50,823 nt of DNA, taken from Cellulomonas sp. 73-92 (lineage in GTDB: Bacteria > Actinomycetota > Actinomycetes > Actinomycetales > Cellulomonadaceae). Position numbers and translations under genes: made by a program. Where the stretch lies: positions 1-50,823 of the forward strand of contig NZ_MKTH01000035.1 in the NCBI RefSeq assembly GCF_001898175.1, given 5' to 3'. The notes below the pieces were generated by a model that worked only from the letters and a program-made list of their open reading frames with translations, had not been told where the DNA came from and did not search any database. Of the stretch, positions 35,480 through 44,207 are shown in pieces. Positions within the stretch are counted from its first letter, which is position 1; every line of letters begins with the position of its first letter.

Positions 35480-36073
35480 ATGAACCGACCGCGACTGGGC
35501 GTGATGGGCGGCACGTTCGACCCCGTCCACCACGGCCACCTGGTGGCGGCCAGCGAGGTGGCCTCCGAGTTCGGGCTCGACGAGGTGATCTTCGTCCCCA
35601 CCGGCAAGCCGTCGTTCAAGCAGGAGCAGGACGTCACGCTGCCGGAGCACCGGTACCTGATGACGGTCATCGCCACGGCGTCGAACCCGCAGTTCACCGT
35701 CAGCCGGGTCGACATCGAGCGGCAGGGGCTGACGTACACGGTGGACACGCTGCGCGACCTCGCGGCCCAGCGTGGGGACGCCGACTTCTTCTTCATCACC
35801 GGGGCGGACGCCCTCGAGCAGATCCTCACGTGGAAGGATGCCGACGAGCTGTTCGCCATGGCGCACTTCGTCGGCGTGACGAGGCCGGGGCACCAGCTCA
35901 CGGTCGACGGCCTGCCCGGGGAGCACGTCAGCGTGCTCGAGATCCCCGCGCTGGCGATCTCGTCGACCGACATCCGGGCCCGCGCCCAGGCGGGCAAGCC
36001 GGTCTGGTACCTCGTCCCGGACGGGGTCGTGCAGTACATCGCGAAGTACGGGTTGTATCGAGGTCTGTCATGA
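35480..36073 (+). CDS. nadD: nicotinate-nucleotide adenylyltransferase
   Basis: NadD adenylylates nicotinate mononucleotide in NAD synthesis. It has 197 residues. The nucleotidyltransferase motif is [18 protein letters not shown] (HxGH) and the second motif is [22 protein letters not shown] near the C-terminus. It is followed by an ATGA overlap with the next gene and then rsfS, the usual nadD-rsfS-phosphatase neighbourhood. Confidence 0.95.
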   Translation: MNRPRLGVMGGTFDPVHHGHLVAASEVASEFGLDEVIFVPTGKPSFKQEQDVTLPEHRYLMTVIATASNPQFTVSRVDIERQGLTYTVDTLRDLAAQRGDADFFFITGADALEQILTWKDADELFAMAHFVGVTRPGHQLTVDGLPGEHVSVLEIPALAISSTDIRARAQAGKPVWYLVPDGVVQYIAKYGLYRGLS

Positions 36074-37683
36074 GCGAAACGGGAGAGCGCCGCAGCCGCC
36101 GCGACCTGCGGTCGGCCGCGGACGGTCAGGCGGGGGAGGCGGCCGGGGCGCCGCGCGCCCCCGAGTGGCTGACGTCCGCCGTGCCGACGGCGTCCACCGG
36201 TGAACGTGCGGTGGTCCCGGGCTCGCGCCGCGCGCTGCGGCAGCAGGGTGCGACCGGCGCGGTGCCGGAGGCACCGGCACCCGGGCCCTCCGGCCGGCCG
36301 GCCGCGCCGCGCGCCGCGACGCCGGCGGGCGGCGCACCGGCGTGGGCCGCGCCCACCCGCCCCGACGAGCAGCCGACCCGGCGGTCCGCCTACGACGGCG
36401 GCGTGCCGGGCGGACGCGCGCCGCACGACGGCGGTGCCACGGGCGGACGCGCGCCGCACGACGGCGGTGCCACGGGCGGACGCGTGCCCTTCGACGGCGG
36501 TGCCACGGGCGGACGTGCCCCGGTGGACGGCCGTGGACCGGGTGGCCGCGCACCGTACGACGGCGACGCGCCCGGTGGGGTCGCTCCGACGAGCCGCCGG
36601 GGTGCCGGGTCGCCGCCCGTGCCCGCGCAGCCGGCCGTCCCCTCGCACCAGCCGAACCGTGCGCCCGTCGCCGGACCGGCGGCACCCACCCGAGCTCCGT
36701 CGGCGCCCGCCGAGCCGGCCTGGCCCGCCTCGTCGTGGTCGTCGGCCGGTTCGCCGGCCCGCTCCGACGCGCCGGTCGCGCCCCCCGAGTCGTCCCAGCC
36801 ACGCTCCGCCTGGACGGCGGCCCCCCCGAGCCGCCCGCCGGCGTGGGCAGGCACGCGGCCGGACACCACCCCGGTGGCGCCGCCCGCCGCGTCCCCCGAC
36901 CGGGCGGCGCCGTCCGCGCCGGTGCGGTCGTCGGCTGCAGCTGCGTTCGGCCAGGTGCCTTCCCCGACGGCACCGCCGGCCGGGACCACCCGGCCGGGCT
37001 CGCCGTTCGCCGTGTCCCGTGGCGCTGCTGCCGATGCCGCCCCCACGGCGGCGACGCCCGTCGCGGGCAGCCCGTTCGCGCCGGTGACGGCGCCCTCGAC
37101 ACCCGGGCAGCCGGCGTCGTCCGCACCCGGGTGGGCGCCCGCGACCCCAGGGGTATCCGGTGGAGCGTCGAGCGCGCCCGCCTCGGCGTCGACCCCGTCG
37201 GCGGCGGGGGCGGCCTCGTCGGCCTCGTTCGAGTCGTGGGCTGCGGCCCGCTCGGCGGCCGCGCAGGCGGCCGCGCAGCCTGTCGCACCGGCACCGGCAC
37301 CGGCACCGGCGCCGGCTGCGGCCCCGCCGGCATCGTCGGGCTCGTTCCCGGCGCCACCGCCGGCCGGGGCGGCGTTCCCTTCGCCTCCGGCGTCCGGCTC
37401 GTTCCCCAGCCTGGCGTCGTCGGGCGGCTCGCCGTTCCCGACGACCGGGGCTTCGGCCGTCGCGACCGAGGCGGCGGTCGACGACGAGGACGCCGAGCGG
37501 CCGGTCCGCCGGCGCCACCCCTACACGTGGCTGCACCTCGTCGTGCTGGCGCTCGTGGCATTCGTGCTCGGGTTCCTCATCATGGCCCTGTGGAACCAGG
37601 GCAAGTCCAACGGCGCCGAGGGCACGTCGGGAGCCACCGCGATCGTCGTGGTGGCCCCGCCCGGTTCGTCGTCCGCCGCCTGA
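36070..37683 (+). CDS. Pro/Ala-rich membrane protein with tandem repeats
   Basis: A 537-residue low-complexity protein that I cannot assign to a function. The first 470 residues are Pro, Ala, Gly and Ser rich and probably disordered in the cytoplasm. An array of 11-residue repeats of the form [11 protein letters not shown] occupies about residues 110-170. One transmembrane helix ([20 protein letters not shown]) is near residue 480, preceded by RPVRRRHPY, which favours an inside N-terminus. The tail outside is short. It is coupled to nadD by ATGA. Other actinobacteria have LytR-type or hypothetical proteins at this place. Confidence 0.7.
   Translation: MSETGERRSRRDLRSAADGQAGEAAGAPRAPEWLTSAVPTASTGERAVVPGSRRALRQQGATGAVPEAPAPGPSGRPAAPRAATPAGGAPAWAAPTRPDEQPTRRSAYDGGVPGGRAPHDGGATGGRAPHDGGATGGRVPFDGGATGGRAPVDGRGPGGRAPYDGDAPGGVAPTSRRGAGSPPVPAQPAVPSHQPNRAPVAGPAAPTRAPSAPAEPAWPASSWSSAGSPARSDAPVAPPESSQPRSAWTAAPPSRPPAWAGTRPDTTPVAPPAASPDRAAPSAPVRSSAAAAFGQVPSPTAPPAGTTRPGSPFAVSRGAAADAAPTAATPVAGSPFAPVTAPSTPGQPASSAPGWAPATPGVSGGASSAPASASTPSAAGAASSASFESWAAARSAAAQAAAQPVAPAPAPAPAPAAAPPASSGSFPAPPPAGAAFPSPPASGSFPSLASSGGSPFPTTGASAVATEAAVDDEDAERPVRRRHPYTWLHLVVLALVAFVLGFLIMALWNQGKSNGAEGTSGATAIVVVAPPGSSSAA
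36391..36580 (+). repeat. 33-bp in-frame tandem repeat
   Basis: About five and a half copies of a 33-bp unit encoding GRAPxDGGATG. The units at 36421-36453 and 36454-36486 differ by a single base, and later units diverge. The period is a multiple of three, so copy-number change would preserve the frame. Confidence 0.85.
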
Positions 37684-37708
37684 CCCGTTATCCCGACGAA
37701 GGAGCCGC

Positions 37709-38089
37709 GTGCCCGCGACCGAACGCGCCATCGAGCTGGCGATCGCCGCCGCCCGGGCTGCCAGCGACCGCAAGGCCCAGGAGATCATCGCCCTCGACGT
37801 CAGCTCGCAGCTGGTGCTGACCGACGTGTTCGTCATCGCCTCCGGCACCAACGAGCGGCAGGTCGGCGCGATCGTCGACGCCGTGGAGGAGGCGCTGTTC
37901 CACCTCGGTGCCAAGCCCATCCGGCGCGAGGGCAAGACGCAGGGGCGCTGGGTGCTCGTCGACTTCGGTGACGTCGTGGTGCACGTGCAGCACCAGGAGG
38001 ACCGCGTGTACTACGCGCTGGAGCGGCTCTGGAAGGACTGCCCGGTGATCGAGCTGCCGCCGGACGCGCGCGGCGAGGCCGACCGGTGA
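37709..38089 (+). CDS. rsfS: ribosomal silencing factor RsfS
   Basis: A 126-residue RsfS/Iojap protein that binds L14 of the 50S subunit and blocks subunit joining in stationary phase or starvation. The family core is visible: DVSSQLVLTDVFVIASGTNE, the REGKTQGRWVLVDFGDVVVH strand and YYALERLWKDCP. The GTG at 37709 has GAAGGAG at ideal spacing. It overlaps the following phosphatase by GTGA. Confidence 0.95.
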   Translation: MPATERAIELAIAAARAASDRKAQEIIALDVSSQLVLTDVFVIASGTNERQVGAIVDAVEEALFHLGAKPIRREGKTQGRWVLVDFGDVVVHVQHQEDRVYYALERLWKDCPVIELPPDARGEADR

Positions 38090-38778
38090 CCACCGCGCGC
38101 CTGCTGCTGTGGCGGCACGGGCGCACCGCCGCGAACGCGAGCGCCCGCCTGCAGGGCCAGATCGACATCCCGCTGGACGACGTCGGGCGCTGGCAGGCCC
38201 GCACGGCCACCGCCGCCCTGCTGGCGCGCTACGAGCCGACGCTCATCGTCTCGTCGGACCTGTCCCGCGCCCGGGGCACCGCCGAGCACCTCGCCCGGGC
38301 GACCGGGCTGCCCGTCACCATCGACACGCGGCTGCGCGAGCGCGGCTTCGGCGAGTGGGAGGGCATGACCGGCGCGGAGATCGAGGAACGCTGGCCGGGC
38401 GCGTTCGAGGCGTGGCGGCTCGGGGGAGACCCTTCGGGAGTGGGCGCGGAGACCCGCGCCGAGGTCGCGGAGCGGCTGGCGGTGGCGATCGGCGAGCACG
38501 CGGCAGCGGCGGGGCCCGACGACACGCTCGTCGTGGTGTCCCACGGCGCGGCCATCGCGCTCGCCGTCGGCGCCCTGCTGGGCCAGCCGCCGTCGTGGCG
38601 GGGGGTCATCGGGCTGCACAACGCGCACTGGGCCGAGCTGGTGCCGTCCCGTGGCGGTGCCGCCCCGGACTGGCGGCTCACCGGCCTCAACCTCGGGCCG
38701 ACCGACGCCTCGACCGACTGGAACGCCGGCCCCGACACCGCACCCGAGGAGAACGGCGAGACCCGGGACCCGGATTAG
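38086..38778 (+). CDS. histidine phosphatase family protein
   Basis: A 230-residue phosphatase of the phosphoglycerate-mutase superfamily. The phosphohistidine is in LLLWRHGRTAANASARLQGQ (RHG motif, about residue 11); the second histidine is in VVSHGAAIALAVG. E in ERGFGEWEGMTG is the likely general acid. In actinobacteria the rsfS-linked member can be glucosyl-3-phosphoglycerate phosphatase or an acid phosphatase, so the substrate remains open. It is translationally coupled to rsfS. Confidence 0.85.
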   Translation: MTTARLLLWRHGRTAANASARLQGQIDIPLDDVGRWQARTATAALLARYEPTLIVSSDLSRARGTAEHLARATGLPVTIDTRLRERGFGEWEGMTGAEIEERWPGAFEAWRLGGDPSGVGAETRAEVAERLAVAIGEHAAAAGPDDTLVVVSHGAAIALAVGALLGQPPSWRGVIGLHNAHWAELVPSRGGAAPDWRLTGLNLGPTDASTDWNAGPDTAPEENGETRDPD

Positions 38779-38799
38779 GGATTCGACCCCGTTCTCGCC

Positions 38800-38805
38800 T
38801 AGACT
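38800..38805 (+). promoter_or_regulatory. -10 element of tRNA-Ala
   Basis: TAGACT ends 46 nt before the mature tRNA; no clear -35 hexamer at 16-18 nt. A GC-rich CGCCCC/GGGGCG hairpin (38813-38828) lies in the leader. Confidence 0.45.
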
Positions 38806-38851
38806 CTCCGAGCGCCCCGCAGGGGGCGACGGGTTCGCTTCGGCGGGTCCC

Positions 38852-38924
38852 GGGGCTGTGGCGCAGCTGGTAGCGCACCTGCATGGCATGCAGGGGGTCG
38901 AGGGTTCGAGTCCCTTCAGCTCCA
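38852..38924 (+). tRNA. tRNA-Ala (GGC)
   Basis: A 73-nt cloverleaf. Acceptor GGGGCTG pairs with CAGCTCC (one G-U), the D-arm is GCGCAGCTGGTAGCGC, the anticodon stem is CCTGC/GCAGG with loop ATGGCAT (anticodon GGC, alanine), and the T-arm is GAGGGTTCGAGTCCCTT. The discriminator base is A at 38924 and CCA is not encoded. Its 3' end is a typical integration site; direct repeats and accessory genes follow. Confidence 0.95.
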
Positions 38925-38940
38925 CGTTTGGGCAGGTCAG

Positions 38941-38975
38941 AGGCCGTTTCTCCGGGTGGAGGGGCGGCCTTCTTG
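38941..38975 (+). terminator. terminator after tRNA-Ala
   Basis: AGGCCG (38941-38946) pairs with CGGCCT (38965-38970) around an inner CTCC-GGGT-GGAG hairpin, followed by TCTTGCTTGT. Confidence 0.7.
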
Positions 38976-39268
38976 CTTGTCGGTGGCCAGAAAGTGGCCA
39001 CAAAGTGCCCATGCGTTCCAGGACTCTGAGGCGCAGGGGAGTGGCCTGACCTCGGTGTTCGCGTTGCCGCCGGAGCATGGGAGTCGACTCCGGGGTGCGT
39101 TGCGTATGGGGCTCGAGTCTGCAGGTGCGCTGGTCAGCGATGTGAGACTTGAGTCCCCCGAGAGATCGGTGGGTCGCGTCACGCCCCACCTCATCGAACT
39201 TGGATTCACTCGATGCCCAAGACCACCGCTGGGAACCAAACCCAGGACGGTTCATGGGTTGGCGTGGG
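38976..39268. other. non-coding stretch, possible element border
   Basis: Beyond the direct repeats I see no protein with family features in either strand. GC content is visibly lower than in the housekeeping block. A 12-bp palindrome GGAGTCGACTCC is at 39080-39091. No integrase gene is present. Confidence 0.45.
38983..39011 (+). repeat. three 11-bp direct repeats downstream of tRNA-Ala
   Basis: GTGGCCA at 38983 and 38994 and GTGCCCA at 39005, separated by GAAA and CAAA: an exact 11-bp period. The arrangement resembles integrase arm-type sites or iterons next to a tRNA attachment site. Confidence 0.65.
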
Positions 39269-40246
39269 TCAGCCCTGCCGGAGAGAGGGCAGGTCGGGGA
39301 GCTCGCCGTTGCGTTGCAGCCAGTCGACAGCCTCGGCGACGGCAGCCAGCGAGGTGTACGCGGGCTCGTACCCGAGCAGTCGGCGGCCCTTGTCGGTGCT
39401 CATCGAGTGGCTTCGGGCGATGTGCTGGTAGGCGGCGTCGCGGAACTGTTCGGGAACGGTGGCGAGGAACTCGTCGAACGATGCGAACCGCAGCCTGGCC
39501 GTGCGCCCGTACCAGCCTGCGACCGCTTCGGCGTACCCGCGCAGGGTGAGTGCCTGCGGCGAGACTGCCCAGAAGGCCTCGCCGTTGGCGATCGTCGGGT
39601 TCTCCAGGCACAGCCGGATGAGCTGGGCGACGTCCGCGGGGTGGACGTGGTGCAGGGTCTCCAGGCCGAAGTGCGGCAGGACGAGCTCTGCGCCGGTTGC
39701 TAGCGAACGCCACACGTTGAGGTCGAGGGTGCCCTGCGGGGTCACCACGGGCCACCCGGGGCCCGAGATGTGCCCCGGGTGGACGATCGCCGACTGCAGG
39801 CCTGCGTCGGCGCGGGCTTCTTCGAGCAGCAGTCTCTCGATCGCCGCCTTCTGGGTGCCGTAGTCGCCCCAGGGGTGCTTCGGCGCGTCCTCGGTAACTG
39901 GGACCTCGGTCAGTGTGCCGTGGGTCCAGATGGTGCCCACGCTGACCAGCTGCGCGACCCGCCCTCGGAGCGCATCGACGAGCTGGCGCGCGGAAGGCTC
40001 CGTGAAGCAGATCATGTCGACGACGGCGTCAGCGCCCAGTGCGGCGATCCGATCGCCGAATGTCCCCGCGGACTCCTCCGTCCCGCGGTCGGCGATCACG
40101 CGCTCGACCGGCCCCCACGCATCGGACTGCTGGTAGGGCAGGGACTCACCGCGCGAGACCGCGACGACCTCGTGCCCCTCCCGGACCAGCTGCGGCACCA
40201 GGTATGTGCCGACGTGCCCGGTCGCTCCGATCACGACAATCCTCAT
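39269..40246 (-). CDS. NAD-dependent epimerase/dehydratase (extended SDR)
   Basis: A 325-residue extended short-chain dehydrogenase. The N-terminal VVIGATGHVGTYLVPQLVREG carries the GxxGxxG dinucleotide site. The usual YxxxK appears as YGTQKAAIE at about residue 149-153. Sugar-nucleotide epimerases share this architecture, but several atypical SDR groups do as well; the substrate is unknown. The strong GAGGAGGGAG ribosome site fixes the start at 40246. It is the last gene downstream of the ABC-GH127 cluster and likely acts on the released sugar or is cotranscribed with it. Confidence 0.8.
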   Translation of the reverse strand: MRIVVIGATGHVGTYLVPQLVREGHEVVAVSRGESLPYQQSDAWGPVERVIADRGTEESAGTFGDRIAALGADAVVDMICFTEPSARQLVDALRGRVAQLVSVGTIWTHGTLTEVPVTEDAPKHPWGDYGTQKAAIERLLLEEARADAGLQSAIVHPGHISGPGWPVVTPQGTLDLNVWRSLATGAELVLPHFGLETLHHVHPADVAQLIRLCLENPTIANGEAFWAVSPQALTLRGYAEAVAGWYGRTARLRFASFDEFLATVPEQFRDAAYQHIARSHSMSTDKGRRLLGYEPAYTSLAAVAEAVDWLQRNGELPDLPSLRQG

Positions 40247-40322
40247 CGCACTCCCTCCTCACTCGATCCATGTCGTGCCTGCCTCTTGGCGACCAGTCCG
40301 GCGCGGGGCAGCACAGCGGGTC

Positions 40323-42284
40323 TCAGCGTCCGGCGACCGGGATCCAGACACGCATGGTCGATGGCCCGCGCTGCGCCCAGTCGTGGTACGCGACGAGCGG
40401 CACGAGGTGCTCGTCGGAGAGCGTGGGGACGCGCGGCGCGGGGCCGAATGGCCAGTGGCCCTCCTCGGGGAATGTCGTGGCGATCGGCACGAGCACCTGG
40501 CCGTCCCGTTCGACGGGCGGCTCGTTGGTACGCACGAGCGCCGAGCCGACGTCGGCCCCTAGGTCGACCGATTCGAGGGCGAGGACGACGGGCCCGCGCT
40601 CGACGGCGACCTGACCACGCACCGCGTCGACACGCGGGTCCGGCCACGTCCAGCGTGCTGCGACGGGCAGGTTCAGGACGACGACTTCGCCTGGCGTGAA
40701 CGCCCGCTCGACGGTGGCGTAGCCGGGACCGGCCGGCCGGGTCGCGCCGCCGGCCGTGATCGTGGCACCCTCGGCCCAGGCCGGGATGCGCAGGGTGAGG
40801 GCCCATGCCTCGACCGGTCCCTCCTCGACGGTGACGACGATGCGCCCGTCCATCGGGTACTCGGTGGCAACACGCAGCCGGACGGCGCGCCCGCCGCTGA
40901 TCACAGCCCGGATCGTCGTTGGCGCGTACTGGTGCAGCTGGACGCCTTCGTCGTCCACGCTGGCGACGTAGGCGGCCAGCGACGCGACGGTGCGCGTCAC
41001 GTTGGTCGGGCAGCACGAGACCTCGAACCAGGGCGCGCGCAGGCTCGAGGAAGCGCGGGGGCTGGCGTGGTCGGGATCGGGTGTGCGGCCGGGGACGCGC
41101 TGCTGCAGCGTGTTCGTGTAGTAGAAGCTGTGGCCGTCGGCGGCCGGAGACGTCGCGATCACGTTGTACAGCGTCCGCTCGACCGCATCGGCGTGCCGGG
41201 GATCCCCTGTCGCCAGCAGCAGCCGCTGGTTCACCATGATCGAACCGACGCCGGCGCACGTCTCGGAGTACGCGCGGTCCGGTGGCAGCTCCCAGTCGAG
41301 CCCGAACGACTCGCCCTCGTGGTGCGCGCCCATGCCGCCGGTGACGTACGTGCGGCGTGCCAGCGTGGTCAGCACCTGCGAGGCGACGGTCGCGAGCAGG
41401 TCGTCGTCCCCGTCCTCGACCGCGACGTCCGCGGCGCCGGCCGCCAGGTACAGCGCTCTCACGGCATGCCCGGACAGTGTGGTGGCGTCCCGGACGGGGA
41501 CGTCGTCCTGGAAGTAGGCGGCGCCGAGCTCGATGTCCCCGAGCGTGCCGTGGCCGCGGCGCTCGATGAACAGCCGCGCCTGGTCGAGGTAGCGGTGGTC
41601 CCCGGTGAACCGGGCAAGCTCGGCGAGCGCGACCTCGACCTCCGGGTGGCCGCAGATGCCGAGGTTGCCTCCGTTGCCGAAGGTCGCGCAGATGTGGTCG
41701 GCCGCCGCGACGGCGACGCGCACCAGGAGGTCGTCGCTGCCTGCGGTGCGGCCACGCGCGACGCCGGCCTGGATGAGGTGGCCCATGCAGTACAGCTCGT
41801 GACCCCATTGCAGATCGGAGTAGCGGGGAGCCTGGCCCGGCCTGCCGAACATGGTGCTGATGTACCCGTCGGGCTCCTGCGCCGCCGCGACTCGTGCCGT
41901 CAGCGCCCGCAGGCGGCTCTCCAGCGCGGCGTCTGCGGTGCGCGCGACCTCCCACGACATTGCCTCGAGCAGCTTGTAGACCTCGGAGTCCGAGAACTCC
42001 CGGCCCCGCCGCGCGGCGGGCAGACGGCCCTCTGCGGCAGCATCGAAGTTGCCCGACCACCCCATGCGTTCGACCCACGCCTCGCAGTGCTCGATCATCT
42101 CGGTGGCGTTCAGTCGCTGCAGCGCCGCCCAGAACCCGCCTGTGATGACGACCTCGTCGAGCCCGAGCGGCCGCCACCGACCCCGCGACGGTGCCACCGG
42201 AACGAGGTGACCGAGTTCGGTCACCGAGCCGCGCGTCGGCAACGGCGCAGGCTGCTCGTCGGGTGCGGGAACGGTCGCAGGCAT
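40323..42284 (-). CDS. GH127 family beta-L-arabinofuranosidase
   Basis: A 653-residue glycoside hydrolase. GH127 enzymes such as HypBA1 release beta-L-arabinofuranose from plant hydroxyproline glycans and use a zinc-bound cysteine nucleophile. All four key residues are present with the right spacing: E341 and C343 in SETCAG, and C424-C425 in VSCCPTN (compare E338, C340, C417, C418 in HypBA1). The alpha/alpha barrel (EPDGYISTMFGR, WGHELYCMGHL) precedes and beta domains follow. No signal peptide is seen, so it is cytosolic and acts on imported oligosaccharides. It follows the permease by 36 nt. Confidence 0.9.
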   Translation of the reverse strand: MPATVPAPDEQPAPLPTRGSVTELGHLVPVAPSRGRWRPLGLDEVVITGGFWAALQRLNATEMIEHCEAWVERMGWSGNFDAAAEGRLPAARRGREFSDSEVYKLLEAMSWEVARTADAALESRLRALTARVAAAQEPDGYISTMFGRPGQAPRYSDLQWGHELYCMGHLIQAGVARGRTAGSDDLLVRVAVAAADHICATFGNGGNLGICGHPEVEVALAELARFTGDHRYLDQARLFIERRGHGTLGDIELGAAYFQDDVPVRDATTLSGHAVRALYLAAGAADVAVEDGDDDLLATVASQVLTTLARRTYVTGGMGAHHEGESFGLDWELPPDRAYSETCAGVGSIMVNQRLLLATGDPRHADAVERTLYNVIATSPAADGHSFYYTNTLQQRVPGRTPDPDHASPRASSSLRAPWFEVSCCPTNVTRTVASLAAYVASVDDEGVQLHQYAPTTIRAVISGGRAVRLRVATEYPMDGRIVVTVEEGPVEAWALTLRIPAWAEGATITAGGATRPAGPGYATVERAFTPGEVVVLNLPVAARWTWPDPRVDAVRGQVAVERGPVVLALESVDLGADVGSALVRTNEPPVERDGQVLVPIATTFPEEGHWPFGPAPRVPTLSDEHLVPLVAYHDWAQRGPSTMRVWIPVAGR

Positions 42285-42320
42285 AGAAGTCTCCAGGAGT
42301 GGTGGGCGGATCGGCCGGGG

Positions 42321-43136
42321 CTACTTGACGGCCCCGACGGTGAGCCCGTCGCGCAGCAGCCGGTACGTGGAGGTGAACACGACGAGGATTGGGATCGAGG
42401 TCAGGACGGCGAGCGCCATGAGTCCCGGCCAGTTGATGCCGAACGCCGACACCTGCTGGGCGAGCAGCGCGGACAGCGGGTAGTGCCCCGGCGTCAGGAA
42501 GAAGTTGACGGCGTAGAGGAATTCGCCCCAGGCGAGCAGGAAGATGAGCGTCCCCACGGTGAACAGGCCGTTGCGGGCCACGGGCAGCGCGACGGACCAG
42601 AACGTGCGCAGCATGCCCGCGCCATCGATCGAGGCCGCCTCCTCCAGCTCTGGCGGAACCACCCGGAAGAACGGCCGCAGCAGCAGCGTCGCGAACGGGA
42701 TGAGGAGCGCGGAGTCGGAGAGCACGACGGCCCCCGTCGTGTCGAGGATGTGCCAGGAGCCGAACACCTGGAACAGCGGGATGACCGTGGCGGTCTGCGG
42801 CATCATCTGCAGCACGATGAGCAGGCCGAGGCCCGTCGTCGGGAGCCAGCCCGTGGTGCGGGCGAGACCGTAGGCGGCGGGAACGCCGATCACGAGCGTC
42901 AGGGCGCTGGTGCCGACCGCGATCAGTGCCGACTGGCCCAGCGCGTGCACAAGGTCAGCGTTCAGGGACTCGCGGTACGCCTGCGCCGTCGGGTGGAAGA
43001 GCAATGACGACTGCGTCCCGAAGACGTCGGCGGAGCTCTTGAACGACGTGAGGACGATCCACAGCAGCGGAACGCCGTACAGCAGTGACAGGAGGACCTT
43101 GACCAGGGTGGCGACGGGTCCGGCCTTGGGGTTCAT
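42321..43136 (-). CDS. carbohydrate ABC transporter permease (MalG-type)
   Basis: A 271-residue permease with six transmembrane helices. The EAA loop, which contacts the ATPase, is EEAASIDGAGMLRTFWSVALP at about residues 172-192. The ATG at 43136 overlaps the stop of the other permease. With the lipoprotein and second permease it forms a CUT1-type importer for oligosaccharides. No ATPase gene is in the cluster, so a shared MsmK/MsiK-type ATPase elsewhere must energise it. Confidence 0.93.
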   Translation of the reverse strand: MNPKAGPVATLVKVLLSLLYGVPLLWIVLTSFKSSADVFGTQSSLLFHPTAQAYRESLNADLVHALGQSALIAVGTSALTLVIGVPAAYGLARTTGWLPTTGLGLLIVLQMMPQTATVIPLFQVFGSWHILDTTGAVVLSDSALLIPFATLLLRPFFRVVPPELEEAASIDGAGMLRTFWSVALPVARNGLFTVGTLIFLLAWGEFLYAVNFFLTPGHYPLSALLAQQVSAFGINWPGLMALAVLTSIPILVVFTSTYRLLRDGLTVGAVK

Positions 43137-44101
43137 CGGTCGGCCTCCTCGCGCCGGATGCTCCGGGCATAGACGACGGCGAGGACCAGCACGCCGAGCA
43201 CGGCGAGGATCGAGGTCGAGGCACCGAGGCCGAAGTCGTAGCGGACGAACGCCTGCAGGTACCCCAGGAACGGCAGCGTGTTGGTGGCGGTGCCGGGCCC
43301 GCCGTACGTCATGACGTAGATGAAGTCGAAGCCGCGGAAGCCGTAGACGATGGTCAGGACGAGCAGCACGAGCGTGGTGGGCCGCACCGCGGGGGTCATG
43401 ATGTGGCGGATCTCCTGCCACTTGTTGGCGCCGTCGATCGCGGCCGCCTCGAACACCTCGGGCTCGATGTTGAGCAGCGCCGCCCGGTAGACGAGCGCGT
43501 TGAAGGGGATGACGGCGAACGAGCTGACGAAGGCGACCGAGCCGAGCGCCCAGTACTGGCTGTAGAGGAACGGCGCCGGGGTCTGCCGCAGGTGCAGGTC
43601 GAGCAGGAGGGTGTTGACGAGGCCGTTCGAGCCGAGCAGGAACTTCCACACCGAGCCGTTGACCACCGGCGGCAACGCCCAGACGAACACCATGACGGCG
43701 AGCAGGATCCCGGACCAGCGGCCTCGGGTCCGCAGGGCGATGGCGCCGCCAAGCCCGAGCGCCATGCCCAGGGCGGTGACGATCACGACGAAGACGACCG
43801 TCCGCACGATGGCCTGCTGCGTCTGGCCGGACGCCCAACCGGTGCGGATGTTCGTCAGGCCGGTCCACACCCAGCTGCTGTTGAGGGTGGCCGCCGTGAC
43901 TGCCGAGAACGCCATGCGGACCAGCTGGATCAGTGGGTAGACCGACAGTGCGGCGAGGAAGACGGCGGCCGGCAGCAGGAAGACCAGGCGCTTCTGCGGA
44001 CGTCGCCGGTAGCGGGCCGGTGTCCGTGCGTCGGTGCCCCTCGTGGCGGTGCCGCCGGACCGGCCGCCTTGCCGGGCGACCGGCGCAGCGGGGGCTGACA
44101 T
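43133..44101 (-). CDS. carbohydrate ABC transporter permease (MalF-type)
   Basis: A 322-residue permease. A basic cytosolic leader (RYRRRPQKR) precedes the first helix; the EAA loop is FEAAAIDGANKWQEIRHIMTP near residue 227. It pairs with the MalG-type permease, to which it is coupled by ATGA. It lies 106 nt after the binding-protein gene, behind a strong intercistronic hairpin that should reduce its expression relative to the binding protein. Confidence 0.93.
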   Translation of the reverse strand: MSAPAAPVARQGGRSGGTATRGTDARTPARYRRRPQKRLVFLLPAAVFLAALSVYPLIQLVRMAFSAVTAATLNSSWVWTGLTNIRTGWASGQTQQAIVRTVVFVVIVTALGMALGLGGAIALRTRGRWSGILLAVMVFVWALPPVVNGSVWKFLLGSNGLVNTLLLDLHLRQTPAPFLYSQYWALGSVAFVSSFAVIPFNALVYRAALLNIEPEVFEAAAIDGANKWQEIRHIMTPAVRPTTLVLLVLTIVYGFRGFDFIYVMTYGGPGTATNTLPFLGYLQAFVRYDFGLGASTSILAVLGVLVLAVVYARSIRREEADR

Positions 44102-44146
44102 CTGCGACTCCTTCGTCTCGTGGGGTGAGGGCGCCCGAGGGCCTGT

Positions 44147-44199
44147 GACCCGCCCCGGGCGGTGGCCGGAGGTCCGGCGCGCCGTCCCCGGGGCGGGTC
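44147..44199 (-). terminator. intercistronic hairpin after binding-protein gene
   Basis: A 13-bp perfect stem: GACCCGCCCCGGG (44147-44159) and its complement (44187-44199), with a loop that can itself fold (GGCCGG...CCGGC). It begins 9 nt after the stop of the binding-protein gene and has no T tract, consistent with partial termination or mRNA 3'-end protection. Confidence 0.75.
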
Positions 44200-44207
44200 G
44201 CGAACGA

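Noticed and set aside
36391..36580. CRISPR-like repeated units
   Set aside because: The 33-bp units are contiguous without spacers, keep the frame and lie inside a coding sequence.
35125..37935. A 936-codon open frame opposite proA, nadD and the repeat protein
   Set aside because: Arg/Gly-rich antisense of several real genes, with no ribosome site or domain.
38687..39001. Minus-strand frame through tRNA-Ala that resembles annotated small proteins
   Set aside because: Its conserved-looking part is the reverse complement of the tRNA; such frames are a known annotation artefact.
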